A DNA stretch of 38,903 bases from Candidatus Caenarcanum bioreactoricola (GTDB taxonomy: Bacteria; Cyanobacteriota; Vampirovibrionia; Caenarcaniphilales; Caenarcanaceae), in assembly GCA_001899385.1 (NCBI GenBank), contig MOYB01000008.1:1-38903 (forward strand). Reading direction: 5' to 3'. The translations under genes and the position numbers were made by a program. Shown in pieces: positions 9,330 through 17,007 of this stretch. How positions within the stretch are numbered: the first letter of the stretch is position 1; each line of letters starts with the position of its first letter. The notes under the pieces are model-generated. The model worked only from the letters and a program-made list of their open reading frames with translations. It made no database searches and was not told the origin of the DNA.

Positions 9330-10480
9330 TAACATAGACTAACGAGCTCCATGTTAGAGGACTTTCTCTCCTTAGGCTTAAATTTGGGCATGCCCTGCCC
9401 TATCTTTAGAATATTCAAAGCTGCATTATGATCTCGATGAGCTTCAAAGCCACAACTTGAACAACTGTGAACTCTAACACTCAAATCTTTAGCAACCATC
9501 AAACCACAACAAGAGCAAAGCTGTGAAGTGTTCTTAGGATTAACAAGAATCAGATTTTTATTGAAAATCTCTGAATATCTCTTCAACCAATCTTTGAACT
9601 TTCCCCAGCATATAGTGGAAATTGATTTCCTTATACTCTTAAACTTATTTTTTTGAATCATTTTAGTAACACTTAAATCTTCTAAGAACACCGTATCGTT
9701 AGATAGGTATAGCTGTCTTGCCGTTTTAACGACGAAGTCTTCTCGCTGTCTTTGAACTTTTAAATGCTTTCTTTGTAATTTAATCTTAGCTTTCTTTCTA
9801 TTAGACGATCCTTTCTTCTTCCTTGAAACATCTTTTTGAAGTCTTTTAAGAGCTACTTCTGATTTCTTGAAGAATCTAGGATTTTCTATATGCTTTCCAT
9901 CAGAATCTGTTAGAAAGTTTTCCAAACCAAGATCAATTCCTATATTCTTCCCTGTATACCCTATATCTTCCTTCCTTTCTATATCTATACAAAATAAAGC
10001 ATAATAACCATCGGCTCTTTTAACGATAATGATTTGTTTGATTTGTTCTTTTGTATAGAAATGCAAGTTTCTTTTTCCTACAAGCTTCATTTTTCCAATT
10101 TTCAGTTTGTCAGTTAAAGTTAGATGATTACATTCATTATCTAGCTTCCAGCCCGTTTGAGTTAAAGTAAAGCTTCTAACATCCTTTTTAAACTTAGGAA
10201 ACTTTCCTTGTTTTTTGAAGAATCTTAAGATTGCATTAGTAGTTCTCAGAACTGCCTGCTGTCTAGCTTGAGAATTTAACTTCAAAGCAAATTCATGTTC
10301 ACTTTTAAAATTATTCTCTGAGGCTAACTCCTGAAGGGTATACTTGTTAAATTTTTCATTTCTATGATCCATCCAATACCTTAAAGCTGTATTTCTTAAG
10401 AACTGACATGTTCTTATTGCTTCATCAAGCAAGGCTTGCTGAACTTTAGAACACTTTAGTTTGTATTGGTATATGATCAT
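9329..10480 (-). CDS. tnpB: RNA-guided TnpB nuclease (complete)
   Basis: A 383-residue TnpB of normal length with all hallmarks. The RuvC-I aspartate is in GIDLGLENF (about residue 195) and the RuvC-II glutamate in VFLEDLSVTKM (about 290). The zinc ribbon has two CxxC knuckles (CSCCG, CSSCG) and the RuvC-III aspartate is in HRDHNAALNI. The N-terminus (MIIYQYKLKC) is typical. TnpB cuts DNA beside a short motif with an omega RNA guide and helps retain the element at its donor site. The catalytic residues look intact, so it may be active. It differs clearly in sequence from the second TnpB in this window although both share the same element ends. Confidence 0.92.
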   Translation of the reverse strand: MIIYQYKLKCSKVQQALLDEAIRTCQFLRNTALRYWMDHRNEKFNKYTLQELASENNFKSEHEFALKLNSQARQQAVLRTTNAILRFFKKQGKFPKFKKDVRSFTLTQTGWKLDNECNHLTLTDKLKIGKMKLVGKRNLHFYTKEQIKQIIIVKRADGYYALFCIDIERKEDIGYTGKNIGIDLGLENFLTDSDGKHIENPRFFKKSEVALKRLQKDVSRKKKGSSNRKKAKIKLQRKHLKVQRQREDFVVKTARQLYLSNDTVFLEDLSVTKMIQKNKFKSIRKSISTICWGKFKDWLKRYSEIFNKNLILVNPKNTSQLCSCCGLMVAKDLSVRVHSCSSCGFEAHRDHNAALNILKIGQGMPKFKPKERKSSNMELVSLC

Positions 10481-10551
10481 CAGGTTTTATTTTAACATAG
10501 TTTTATTATCGACGCAAGCGTCAGGGAATTTACCCTTAAGAGATTAATTAA

Positions 10552-10740
10552 ATGTTAAAACAAGAATTAAGAAACCTTTTGATAGGTGTTTATTACATGA
10601 AAGAAGTTTTAAATCCTCTTTCATTGTCTTATTCCATATCAAAAGGGTATGTCGCTAAAACTATGTTTAATACTTTTCTTTTAACTGTTAAAGGTGTTCA
10701 TAAATTGACAGAACTTTCAAAAAAGAGATATACTAAATAA
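10552..10740 (+). CDS. Small protein of unknown function
   Basis: A 62-residue frame starting just outside the left end of tnpB element copy 1. It is moderately basic with a hydrophobic middle (VLNPLSLSYSISKGYV; FLLTVKGVHKLTELSKKRY). A second ATG in frame at codon 16 is an alternative start; neither has a good ribosome-binding site. It is followed 22 bases later by another small plus-strand gene. It may be a genuine small phage gene whose promoter region was disturbed by the element. No family recognised. Confidence 0.45.
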   Translation: MLKQELRNLLIGVYYMKEVLNPLSLSYSISKGYVAKTMFNTFLLTVKGVHKLTELSKKRYTK

Positions 10741-10762
10741 AGCACACCTTAAATTTTTACTA

Positions 10763-10948
10763 ATGTTAGATTATTTAAACAGATTTTTTCAAAAAGCAAG
10801 GGTTTTTACTTATATGCTTTTATTATTTCCCTTTTATCTTATAGCCTTTTTGATGGTTAAACTATTTAAAGGATTAGCTCTTCTTGGAAGCAGAGTTTTT
10901 TGTATTCCCTCTGCTTATCAAGACTTAAAAGAGCTTTACTTTGATTAG
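10763..10948 (+). CDS. Small single-span membrane protein
   Basis: A 61-residue protein with one strong hydrophobic span (about residues 16-36, VFTYMLLLFPFYLIAFLMV) between basic ends, and a short C-terminal tail ending YFD. It follows the 62-residue gene on the same strand. Its last 4 bases overlap the end of the convergent basic-protein gene. A phage inner-membrane protein or holin-like function is possible, but the endolysin is 2.5 kb away. No family recognised. Confidence 0.5.
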   Translation: MLDYLNRFFQKARVFTYMLLLFPFYLIAFLMVKLFKGLALLGSRVFCIPSAYQDLKELYFD

Positions 10949-11268
10949 CCTCCAAACATTCCCATTGGAAGTTGAGGAGGTAAACTAGGAGGAGTTTGTT
11001 GAGGAACAGTCTGAAGTTTCTTAGGCTTTGCTTTAACAACTCCTTTTGCTTTAGGAGTTGCTTTTTTAGAAGGGGCTACTCCTTTTTTAGGTTTAGTTCC
11101 TTTTTTTAAAGGTGTTTCATCTTTCATGTTTTTACCTTCCTTAGCAGCTTTAGCAAACTTCTCTTTGCCATACTTTTTTTCACCTATTGTTCGAGCTAAA
11201 CCACCAGGATTTTCAACTCCTTTCTTAGCTAGTTTTCCTTTTAGTTTGTCAAAACCCATATATACCAT
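10945..11268 (-). CDS. Lysine-rich basic protein, possibly DNA-binding
   Basis: A 107-residue protein, strongly basic. The N-terminal segment (about residues 5-45: GVENPGGLARTIGEKKYG, then KEKFAKAAKEGK) resembles a short motif I have seen in many small phage proteins (NPxxLAxxIGxxKYGxxKFxxxA). A Lys/Pro/Ala-rich histone-tail-like middle follows, then a Pro/Gly end (PPSLPPQLPMGMFGG). A start at the second Met (11259) is possible. It is encoded downstream of the GH16-fold gene on the minus strand. A role in DNA binding or as a minor head protein is inferred from charge alone. Confidence 0.6.
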   Translation of the reverse strand: MVYMGFDKLKGKLAKKGVENPGGLARTIGEKKYGKEKFAKAAKEGKNMKDETPLKKGTKPKKGVAPSKKATPKAKGVVKAKPKKLQTVPQQTPPSLPPQLPMGMFGG

Positions 11269-11319
11269 ATTATGTTTAAATATTTAAAGTTAATTCAAAA
11301 AATTGTATTTTTCTTGAGT

Positions 11320-12483
11320 CTAGATTAAGGATTGAAGTTTTGATATAAATAAAGCATAAGTAGGACTATCAAAAGCTTGTTTATATAAAGTAGCTAAGGT
11401 TAATAAATCATCTTCTGTTAATTGTTGTTTATTAAGATTAATACCATACCAGTAAACAACTTTAAAAAGGTCTTCATATTCTCTTTCTAAAATAGATTGA
11501 GCTACATTGGTTATTTTACCTTCTAGTTTATTTAAAGTATCGGAATCAACTTCTTGTATTAAATCTAAATCATGAAAAGTTCCATTAGTAAAGTATATTC
11601 CATTAGGGTCATAAAATAATCCATACCCATCTTCTGTACTTATTATTCCATTTCCACCATAAAGAGCTAAACCACTTGGTTGATATTCCACCCTAGTGCA
11701 ATATGCTATACTTAGTCCAGTATAAACTAAAGAACTGGTTGTACTAGTCCATATATTAACAACTATATAAGCAGATATATCTGTTATAAGGGTTGAAGTA
11801 TTTTTTGTATACTTAACAACATCATTTACTAAAAGGCTTACTTCATTAGGAGACCATCTTATTTCATAAGTTAAAGCATTTGTAGTAACATTAACTCCAA
11901 TATCAATAAGAATTTCTTCATTTAAGATTTTAAAACCTACTTTTGTAGGGTATTCTCCTCTTAAGTTAATAGTTATTAAATCTGTTATACCATTATTAGT
12001 TTTTAAACCAAAAGTAGAGATAACTCCTATAGTTGAAGAACCCTTAAAACTAGTTTTATAAGAACCATAACTGTAATATCCCTTTGATTTGACTTCCCCT
12101 GCGGAATAGGGTTTACTTGAACTAGGTATATTACTTAATGTAAGGACTAACCCTGTACTAGGGGCAAAAGAAACATGAGAACTTAACCACCCTACATTAA
12201 AAATATCATCATTGGAGAAGTTATTAGACACTCTCCAAAGAGAACTATTTAAAGTATTAAAAGAATCAATAAATAAAGGAGCTCTTGGTATCTTATACCC
12301 TTGTATATCTAAATTACTAGGGGAATATCTAAAAACACCTTTAAAAGGGTGTGTTCCTGATGTTGCTTGTTCTACTATTTCAACATAGTAAGGACCTTCT
12401 GTCCAAGCAACATCCTGTGTTGGAGTTGCTTGATAGAAGTTATTCCTAGTTTCGTATGTTTTACCTACTTCTAAGATTGGCAT
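11320..12483 (-). CDS. Adhesin with GH16-like lectin fold lacking catalytic residues
   Basis: A 387-residue protein. Residues about 70-265 follow the order of a concanavalin-type GH16 glucanase: an F-I-D-S-F-N start, YYSYGSYKTSFKGSSTIGVI with a following STFGL, and LTYEIRWSPNEVSLLVNDVV. In active GH16 enzymes the central strand carries ExDxE. Here the aligned stretch reads L169-I-T171-I-N173, so the two glutamates and the aspartate are absent. It is therefore probably a sugar-binding rather than a sugar-cutting domain. The C-terminal 110 residues are helical and unknown. Context (small virion-type genes) fits a tail or capsid adhesin. Confidence 0.65.
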   Translation of the reverse strand: MPILEVGKTYETRNNFYQATPTQDVAWTEGPYYVEIVEQATSGTHPFKGVFRYSPSNLDIQGYKIPRAPLFIDSFNTLNSSLWRVSNNFSNDDIFNVGWLSSHVSFAPSTGLVLTLSNIPSSSKPYSAGEVKSKGYYSYGSYKTSFKGSSTIGVISTFGLKTNNGITDLITINLRGEYPTKVGFKILNEEILIDIGVNVTTNALTYEIRWSPNEVSLLVNDVVKYTKNTSTLITDISAYIVVNIWTSTTSSLVYTGLSIAYCTRVEYQPSGLALYGGNGIISTEDGYGLFYDPNGIYFTNGTFHDLDLIQEVDSDTLNKLEGKITNVAQSILEREYEDLFKVVYWYGINLNKQQLTEDDLLTLATLYKQAFDSPTYALFISKLQSLI

Positions 12484-12488
12484 TTAGA

Positions 12489-12551
12489 TTAGCAGCCTCC
12501 GCCACCTTTTCCGCCCTTACCACCTTTTTTGCTTTTTCCTTTACAAGCCAT
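12489..12551 (-). CDS. 20-residue Gly/Lys peptide with terminal cysteines
   Basis: A minus-strand frame ATG to TAA encoding MACKGKSKKGG followed by KGGKGGGGC. Only Met, Ala, Cys, Lys, Gly and Ser are used, with Cys at positions 3 and 20. The stop is 5 bases before the ATG of the GH16-fold gene, so it could be co-translated with it. The bias to GGC/GGA/GGT glycine codons stands out sharply in this AT-rich sequence. It may be a tiny structural or nucleic-acid-binding peptide. Expression is unproven. Confidence 0.5.
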   Translation of the reverse strand: MACKGKSKKGGKGGKGGGGC

Positions 12552-12599
12552 TTTTTTAATATTTTTGTAAGTTATTCTTTGAATTGTATTCTTTCTTTA

Positions 12600-12773
12600 T
12601 TAATCTTTTTTCTTTTTTGATTTAAGTGTTAAAGGTTTAAATCCAAAACTTTCCTCTTTTAAATTTCTTTCCCTGTTTTTTAGAAGATACTTTTTCAATC
12701 TATCTTGACTAGCAGGACTTAAACCACCTAAACGAATTGCAAGATCTTGTATTTGTGAAATTGATAATGCCAT
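12600..12773 (-). CDS. Small basic protein (57 residues)
   Basis: The frame is open from 12869, but I choose the internal ATG at 12773 (MALSISQIQDLAIRLGG). The -10-like box of its apparent promoter (TATAAT on the minus strand, 12801-12806, preceded by GG) lies inside the longer frame. The protein has a short helical N-terminus and a Lys-rich tail ending KSKKKKD. It heads the minus-strand set peptide > GH16-fold protein > basic protein. Function unknown. Confidence 0.6.
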   Translation of the reverse strand: MALSISQIQDLAIRLGGLSPASQDRLKKYLLKNRERNLKEESFGFKPLTLKSKKKKD

Positions 12774-12800
12774 GTTATACCTACCATAAGTGTTTTTAAT

Positions 12801-12808
12801 ATTATACC
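12801..12808 (-). promoter_or_regulatory. Minus-strand extended -10 promoter (GGTATAAT)
   Basis: Minus-strand GGTATAAT lies 28 bases before the ATG at 12773, the same box and spacing seen for plus-strand phage genes. The -35 is poor. It would drive the 57-residue gene and those beyond it, back-to-back with the plus-strand promoter at 12840. Confidence 0.5.
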
Positions 12809-12839
12809 TTTTTTCTTTAATTTCTAAGCATAAAAGTGT

Positions 12840-12845
12840 TATAAT
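12840..12845 (+). promoter_or_regulatory. Plus-strand -10 box (TATAAT) before the 96-residue gene
   Basis: GTGTTATAATAAAA gives TATAAT 31 bases upstream of the ATG at 12877. With the minus-strand box at 12801-12808 it forms a compact divergent promoter region. The -35 is weak. Confidence 0.5.
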
Positions 12846-12876
12846 AAAATAGTAATAAGTTAAAAACATATAAAAA

Positions 12877-13167
12877 ATGGATAGAATATTTAAAATATCT
12901 CAAGGTATAAAAATTAATGTAAGAGATTCAGGTAAAAAGGGAGCTTATGAATTAGGACATGTTATAGAATTTAAGACTTCAGGAGGAGAATATCAAGAAA
13001 GATTCTATCCAGATTTAACTTTAGAAGAAGCTATAAATCAAGTTTTAAAATCTAATGGAGTTGATATATCAGAAGAAGATATGTTAGAGTCTTTATTAGA
13101 ATCAAAAGTAAAAAGTCAAGAAGAACTAGAAAAACTTCTAGAATCTTTTAATAAAAATGAAGTTTAA
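12877..13167 (+). CDS. Small acidic protein of unknown function
   Basis: A 96-residue protein. The N-terminal half looks like a compact beta-rich fold (IKINVRDSGKKGAYELGHVI, EFKTSGGEYQERFY). The C-terminal half is an acidic helix (EEDMLESLLESKVKSQEELE). No signal peptide or membrane span. First gene of the plus-strand endolysin-terminase unit; its end overlaps the next gene by 11 bases, indicating coupling. No family recognised. Confidence 0.6.
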   Translation: MDRIFKISQGIKINVRDSGKKGAYELGHVIEFKTSGGEYQERFYPDLTLEEAINQVLKSNGVDISEEDMLESLLESKVKSQEELEKLLESFNKNEV

Positions 13168-13369
13168 ATTTCCCACATTTAGAACAGGTAAATGGCATGT
13201 AGCTAAGTATAAAGTAGGGGAAGTAGAATATTTTTTTATAAAGGAAGAACATCTTTTATTTGGTTTTATTCCCTCTTGGATTGATTTAGGAATACTTTGT
13301 TTTAGTCATAAAGAAGCTATCTCAGTTTATTTAGACCATATTTTAAAGAAATATCAAATTTCAAGTTAA
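13157..13369 (+). CDS. Small protein of unknown function, coupled to upstream gene
   Basis: A 70-residue, aromatic-rich protein (KWHVAKYKVGEVEYFFIKEE; FIPSWIDLGILCFSHKEA). It overlaps the preceding gene by 11 bases and is followed 30 bases later by the endolysin gene. No convincing membrane span. The function is unknown; a lysis-accessory role would be guesswork from position. Confidence 0.55.
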   Translation: MKFKFPTFRTGKWHVAKYKVGEVEYFFIKEEHLLFGFIPSWIDLGILCFSHKEAISVYLDHILKKYQISS

Positions 13370-13384
13370 TTTCACCTTTTCTTT

Positions 13385-13393
13385 GGGTATATT
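13385..13393 (+). promoter_or_regulatory. GGGTATATT box immediately before the endolysin ATG
   Basis: The recurring phage -10 type box occurs here as GGGTATATT. Its last base is only 6 bases before the ATG at 13400, so transcription starting 7 bases downstream would begin at the start codon itself. Either the endolysin can be made from a leaderless mRNA, or the box is not used and the gene is read from the 12840 promoter. Confidence 0.35.
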
Positions 13394-13399
13394 TTTACT

Positions 13400-14266
13400 A
13401 TGAAATATCTATTTGAAAATGAAACAGAGTTAAATGAGTTTATCCAAAAGCAAATTGCAAAGGAATACTCAAATAGAAACAAAGGTCTTTTTAAACTTTT
13501 TGTTTTAGTTTCTTTAATATTCTTTTGTCTAGGTTTATTTTTTGGAGTAAGATTTTTCAAACCTACTCCAAAGGTTAAGCCCCCTTCAAGGATTTCTGTT
13601 ACTTCAGGGAAATATCACTTACAACAGTTTAATCTTTCAGAAGAGGTTGATAAAGGAACCTTAACAAAACAAAGACAAGAAGAATTAGAAAAACAAGTTG
13701 ATTCTATAACTCCTATTGTAGGATTACCTTCCGATAAGTCTTCTCCTTCGATAAAGGCTTTTATGGATACTATATCGTGGGCTGAAGGGACATATCGGTA
13801 TGGGTATAAAACACATTACGGGGGCTTTGCTATTCCAAATAGTTTAAACAGTTATTTCCCTTGTTTTCCTTATAAATCAGAGAAATATGGTATTGTATCA
13901 ACAGCTTGTGGCAAATATCAAATATTAGATAAAACATGGAAAGGAATAGCACCTAAAATCAAAGCTAATTCTTTTACTCCTATTAATCAAGAAAAAGCTT
14001 GTTTATATCTTTTAGATAGAAAATTACATTTAATTCCTATCTTAAAGTATTATGGAGATTATAAAGGCATTAAAACTATTGAAAAAGCTATCTATAGGGC
14101 AAGTGGTACATGGGCTTCTTTACCAAAAAATAAAGAAGGAAAATCTTTTTATAAAAATCAACAAGCTAAAAGACTTAATGATCTTTTATATGTTTATAAA
14201 TATAGATATAACTATTATTTACAAAAAGATCGTAGAGCAAGGGTTAAATCAATCTCTCTTTCTTAA
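13400..14266 (+). CDS. Membrane-anchored lambda R-type endolysin (lytic transglycosylase)
   Basis: A 288-residue protein: cytoplasmic N-terminus (1-28), one transmembrane anchor (about 29-50, GLFKLFVLVSLIFFCLGLFF), a linker to about 115, then a domain matching the lambda R endolysin. The matching landmarks are FMDTISWAEGT with the catalytic glutamate at about E129, STACGKYQILDKTW (R has STGAGRYQLLSRWW), and GTWASLPKNKEG near the end. R-type enzymes cleave peptidoglycan by transglycosylation and end infection by lysis. The N-terminal anchor could act as a signal-arrest-release element, so a classical holin may not be needed. TerS and TerL follow on the same strand. Longer than R (158 residues) because of the anchor and linker. 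Confidence 0.87.
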   Translation: MKYLFENETELNEFIQKQIAKEYSNRNKGLFKLFVLVSLIFFCLGLFFGVRFFKPTPKVKPPSRISVTSGKYHLQQFNLSEEVDKGTLTKQRQEELEKQVDSITPIVGLPSDKSSPSIKAFMDTISWAEGTYRYGYKTHYGGFAIPNSLNSYFPCFPYKSEKYGIVSTACGKYQILDKTWKGIAPKIKANSFTPINQEKACLYLLDRKLHLIPILKYYGDYKGIKTIEKAIYRASGTWASLPKNKEGKSFYKNQQAKRLNDLLYVYKYRYNYYLQKDRRARVKSISLS

Positions 14267-14316
14267 ACTTCTGTTAATTTAAATATAGAATTTTTTACAA
14301 ATTAAAGTTATATACA

Positions 14317-15027
14317 ATGTCAACAGATATAGAAGTTATTACTAAAAAAGAAGATATTAAACGCCTTACAGGATTAAACTTATATAAAGAAACTTTAAAA
14401 GAAAAGTTAGATGTTTTTAAAGAAATAGACAAGGAAGTAAGAGCGAATTGGACAATAGAAGATTTAGATAAATATATTAGAAATTTAGTAACAGAAGAAA
14501 TAGTTACTAGAGAATTTGAAGCTTTAACTCCTATAAGTGCTCAAGGTGGCTTTAAAAAAAGATTAGGGAAGAAAGAAATTATTTTAAATATTTCTAAAGC
14601 TTTAAATTTTCCTTTAATGAGTATTGCTCATATATATGGAGAAATAGAAACAGAATTTTTTAATGGTTATAGTTTCCAAGATAATTCAAAAGATTTTATT
14701 GTCACTAATATTTATAATCAACTTACAGATATAGATATTCTTTTGAACGGTTTAAATCCTGAAGATAAGCAATATGCTAGAACTCAAGCTTATTTACTTG
14801 CTCAAAAGTTAAAATGGATGGAGTTTTTAGCTAAAATGGAAAAATTAACAGAAAAAGCAAGTGCAAATGTTCTTTCTATAGGAGGTAATATGAGTGTATC
14901 TACTTCAACAACTGTAGATAAGCAAATTAATGTATCTGAATCAGATAAAAATAAGATTCTTTTTAGTTTAATGAAAGACTTTATTCAACCCTCTAAAGAT
15001 GTTTTAGTATCCGAGAATAATGAATGA
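14317..15027 (+). CDS. Putative small terminase subunit
   Basis: A 236-residue protein directly before TerL; its TGA overlaps the TerL ATG by 4 bases. It is helical and charged. The middle (LGKKEIILNISKALNFPLMS followed by IAHIYGEIETEFFNGYS) could be a helix-turn-helix-like DNA-recognition part. The C-terminus has a Ser/Thr-rich stretch (SIGGNMSVSTSTTVDK). A small terminase recognises phage DNA and regulates TerL. The assignment comes from gene order and size; I cannot see a diagnostic motif. No good ribosome-binding site precedes the ATG. Confidence 0.62.
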   Translation: MSTDIEVITKKEDIKRLTGLNLYKETLKEKLDVFKEIDKEVRANWTIEDLDKYIRNLVTEEIVTREFEALTPISAQGGFKKRLGKKEIILNISKALNFPLMSIAHIYGEIETEFFNGYSFQDNSKDFIVTNIYNQLTDIDILLNGLNPEDKQYARTQAYLLAQKLKWMEFLAKMEKLTEKASANVLSIGGNMSVSTSTTVDKQINVSESDKNKILFSLMKDFIQPSKDVLVSENNE

Positions 15028-16808
15028 GAAATCTATTTTCTAAATTAAATGATCCTACTGAAGAAGAAATAACAAGAGAAGTTGTTTTAAAAGAATGTAA
15101 AAGAGCTTTTCCCCATCTTGTAGTAGACCAAATTCCATTTGAAAGAGATGCCTATGGTAATATAACAAACTTAGATATTGCCACGGAGTTAACCTCTTTT
15201 CAAAAAGAAGTTCTTTATAACATGAATCCTGCTGAACAACCCTATGTTCTAGCTCATATACCTAACAGAAGTGGTAAAACATGGATTATAGCTTTAAGTT
15301 TAACGCTTATTTTATTAGATGACCACCCTTCTATTGATTTAAAAGGAGCCGAAGGGGATATATGGCTTTTAACTAACTCAAATCTATTAAAAACTCAATA
15401 TCCAAAATTATTTCTCCAGAAACCTGGATTTTTAGGACAAGAAAAAGATTATGAGAAACAAGCTATAAGAGAAGTTCTAGATAGCAAGGGAAATCCTCAT
15501 AAAATAAAGAAAATCTTAAATAATAATAATGAATTAGAAGGTTTTGAAAACTTAACAAATGGAAAAAGGATAAGATTTTTTAGCTATGGTATGAATGAAC
15601 AAAAGTTTGCAGGAGATGACCCTATTTCAATGTTTTGTGATGAAATGGGAGATTTAGTTACTTCTGCAAGAGCAGCAGGGGCTAATAAGTTTACAATAGG
15701 AAAATTTGAAGAACTATCAGTTCGTATTGGATCTAATGTGGCTTGTGATAAACGATGGGTTATGTGTATTTTCTTTACCTTAACCCTAGGTGAAAAATGG
15801 CTAGAAGATTTAATAGACTTAGCAAAAGATAATAAAGCTATCTTTCCTAATAGAGATATACAAGGGAATATAATAGGATACCCTAAAAAACAACAAGTTA
15901 AGCTTTTAAAAGGAGCTACTGCAGCTTCTAACCCTTATTATAGTAAATCAACTTTTAATGCTGCTATGGGTATTATGACCCTATTAGGAAGAGAAGAACA
16001 AATAAGACGAAGATTAATTGATACAGGAGAAGATGACCCAGACTTAGTGTTTCCAAGAAAGATAAGACCTAAATCTTTTATAAAAGAAGAAATAGAGGAA
16101 TTAATATCTAGATATAAAGAGTTTAAAAAGAATACAGGGTGGCTTCTTGTAGAATCAATTGACCCAGGTATGAGGGACGCTTGTGCGATTATTTTTGCCT
16201 TATGTCATCCTATGGAAGGTATAAGAGTCTTAAAAGAAGTTTATGAAAAAAGAAAGACTGTCTCACAAATTTCTCAAATAGTTAAACATATTGAACAAAC
16301 TTATTTTGGTACTTTTGAACCTGATTTTAGATTCTTTGATAAAAATCATATTCTTAAAACAACTCAAGAGACAGAAGTTCCAAACTATTTGATTTGGAAA
16401 AAACATGGACTAGAAGGTAAACCTGCTGTTCATACAAGAGATAGAAGTTATGATAGAATGATTACTCTTTTTACTGAAGAAGTAGTTAAAGTTGATTATT
16501 CTCAATGCCCTTCCTTTGAACGAGAAATAAGGGCTCATAAATATGATAAGCATGGTAGACCCCTTGATTATGATAACCACTTAATAGACGCTATGAGATA
16601 CCTTTGTAATTGGTATTATGAAGACTATTACAAAAAGATTCATAGAGTTCCTACTATTGATAGAGTTCTTACTCCTGAGGAAAAACAATACTACTCAGAA
16701 ATAGAATACTATAGAAACTTTATAAAACCGCAACAAGGGGTTGCAAAATCTAAAAATAAAATCTTGGGTTTTGAAATAAAAGGACTTAACGAATTTGGAA
16801 GAGGTTAA
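15024..16808 (+). CDS. terL: Large terminase subunit (packaging ATPase-nuclease)
   Basis: A 594-residue protein. The N-terminal ATPase has a Walker A-like loop P80-N-R-S-G-K85-T and a Walker B at about 201-207 (ISMFCDE, D206/E207). The C-terminal RNase H-like nuclease shows three acidic clusters: D380 in ESIDPGMRDA, D439 in FRFFDKNH, and D515/D522 in DYDNHLIDAMRYL. It drives DNA into the procapsid through the portal and cuts concatemers. It is coupled to the putative TerS by a 4-base overlap. A perfect 19-base palindrome spans its stop codon. Confidence 0.92.
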   Translation: MRNLFSKLNDPTEEEITREVVLKECKRAFPHLVVDQIPFERDAYGNITNLDIATELTSFQKEVLYNMNPAEQPYVLAHIPNRSGKTWIIALSLTLILLDDHPSIDLKGAEGDIWLLTNSNLLKTQYPKLFLQKPGFLGQEKDYEKQAIREVLDSKGNPHKIKKILNNNNELEGFENLTNGKRIRFFSYGMNEQKFAGDDPISMFCDEMGDLVTSARAAGANKFTIGKFEELSVRIGSNVACDKRWVMCIFFTLTLGEKWLEDLIDLAKDNKAIFPNRDIQGNIIGYPKKQQVKLLKGATAASNPYYSKSTFNAAMGIMTLLGREEQIRRRLIDTGEDDPDLVFPRKIRPKSFIKEEIEELISRYKEFKKNTGWLLVESIDPGMRDACAIIFALCHPMEGIRVLKEVYEKRKTVSQISQIVKHIEQTYFGTFEPDFRFFDKNHILKTTQETEVPNYLIWKKHGLEGKPAVHTRDRSYDRMITLFTEEVVKVDYSQCPSFEREIRAHKYDKHGRPLDYDNHLIDAMRYLCNWYYEDYYKKIHRVPTIDRVLTPEEKQYYSEIEYYRNFIKPQQGVAKSKNKILGFEIKGLNEFGRG

Positions 16809-16816
16809 ACCTCTTC
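16798..16816 (+). terminator. Hairpin spanning the terL stop codon
   Basis: GAAGAGGTT-A-AACCTCTTC is a perfect palindrome that includes the terL TAA (16806-16808). There is no T-run, so it is a weak candidate for termination. It may instead stabilise the terL mRNA end or sequester the start region of whatever follows. Confidence 0.45.
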
Positions 16817-16824
16817 AAGGACTA

Positions 16825-17007
16825 ATGCTTTCCTTTACTTTCGTCTTTTTTCTTTATCTTCGCTCTCAATGGAGGAAGTTTTGTAAATGGCATTATTATC
16901 ATTGCTGTCATCTTATAGCTTCCTTTAGTTCTTTTGTATTTCTTCCTATATTATTATACTTTATTTACCCCAATAAGTGTAAAAACTTATCGAAAGCGTA
17001 TAAATAG
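16825..17007 (+). CDS. Doubtful small hydrophobic protein after terL
   Basis: A 60-residue frame from ATG 16825 (the frame is also open from a TTG at 16795). It has a hydrophobic start and second hydrophobic span (FSSFVFLPILLYFIYP) around a Cys/His/Trp-rich loop (FCKWHYYHCC). The composition is unlike neighbouring genes, there is no ribosome-binding site, and the hairpin over the terL stop lies just upstream. It could be a small membrane protein or simply non-coding sequence between terL and the 17.1-kb promoter. Confidence 0.25.
   Translation: MLSFTFVFFLYLRSQWRKFCKWHYYHCCHLIASFSSFVFLPILLYFIYPNKCKNLSKAYK

Larger units (their letters stand above)
9279..10532 (-). mobile_element. tnpB-only IS200/IS605-like element, copy 1
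   Basis: The limits were set by comparing this copy with the second one (30946-33797). In element orientation both begin TAAATTCCC(T/C)GACGCTTGC, here rc of 10524-10532 onward, and end in a hairpin-bearing motif with TGCTTGCGGCGAGGAGT then TGTCAA (rc of 9279-9300). Only tnpB is present; there is no tnpA, so movement would need a transposase in trans. About 1.25 kb, inserted between the portal promoter region and the small genes at 10.55 kb, apparently without breaking a gene. No target duplication is visible, as expected for this family. Confidence 0.8.

Noticed and set aside
12774-12869. Longer N-terminus for the 57-residue minus-strand gene
   Set aside because: It would contain the gene's own -10 box, and the extra residues (MFLTYYYFIITLL...) look unlike a conserved start.
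13372-14282. Frames at 13372-13560 (minus) and 14052-14282 (plus)
   Set aside because: They are overlapped by the endolysin gene, which has clear domain evidence.
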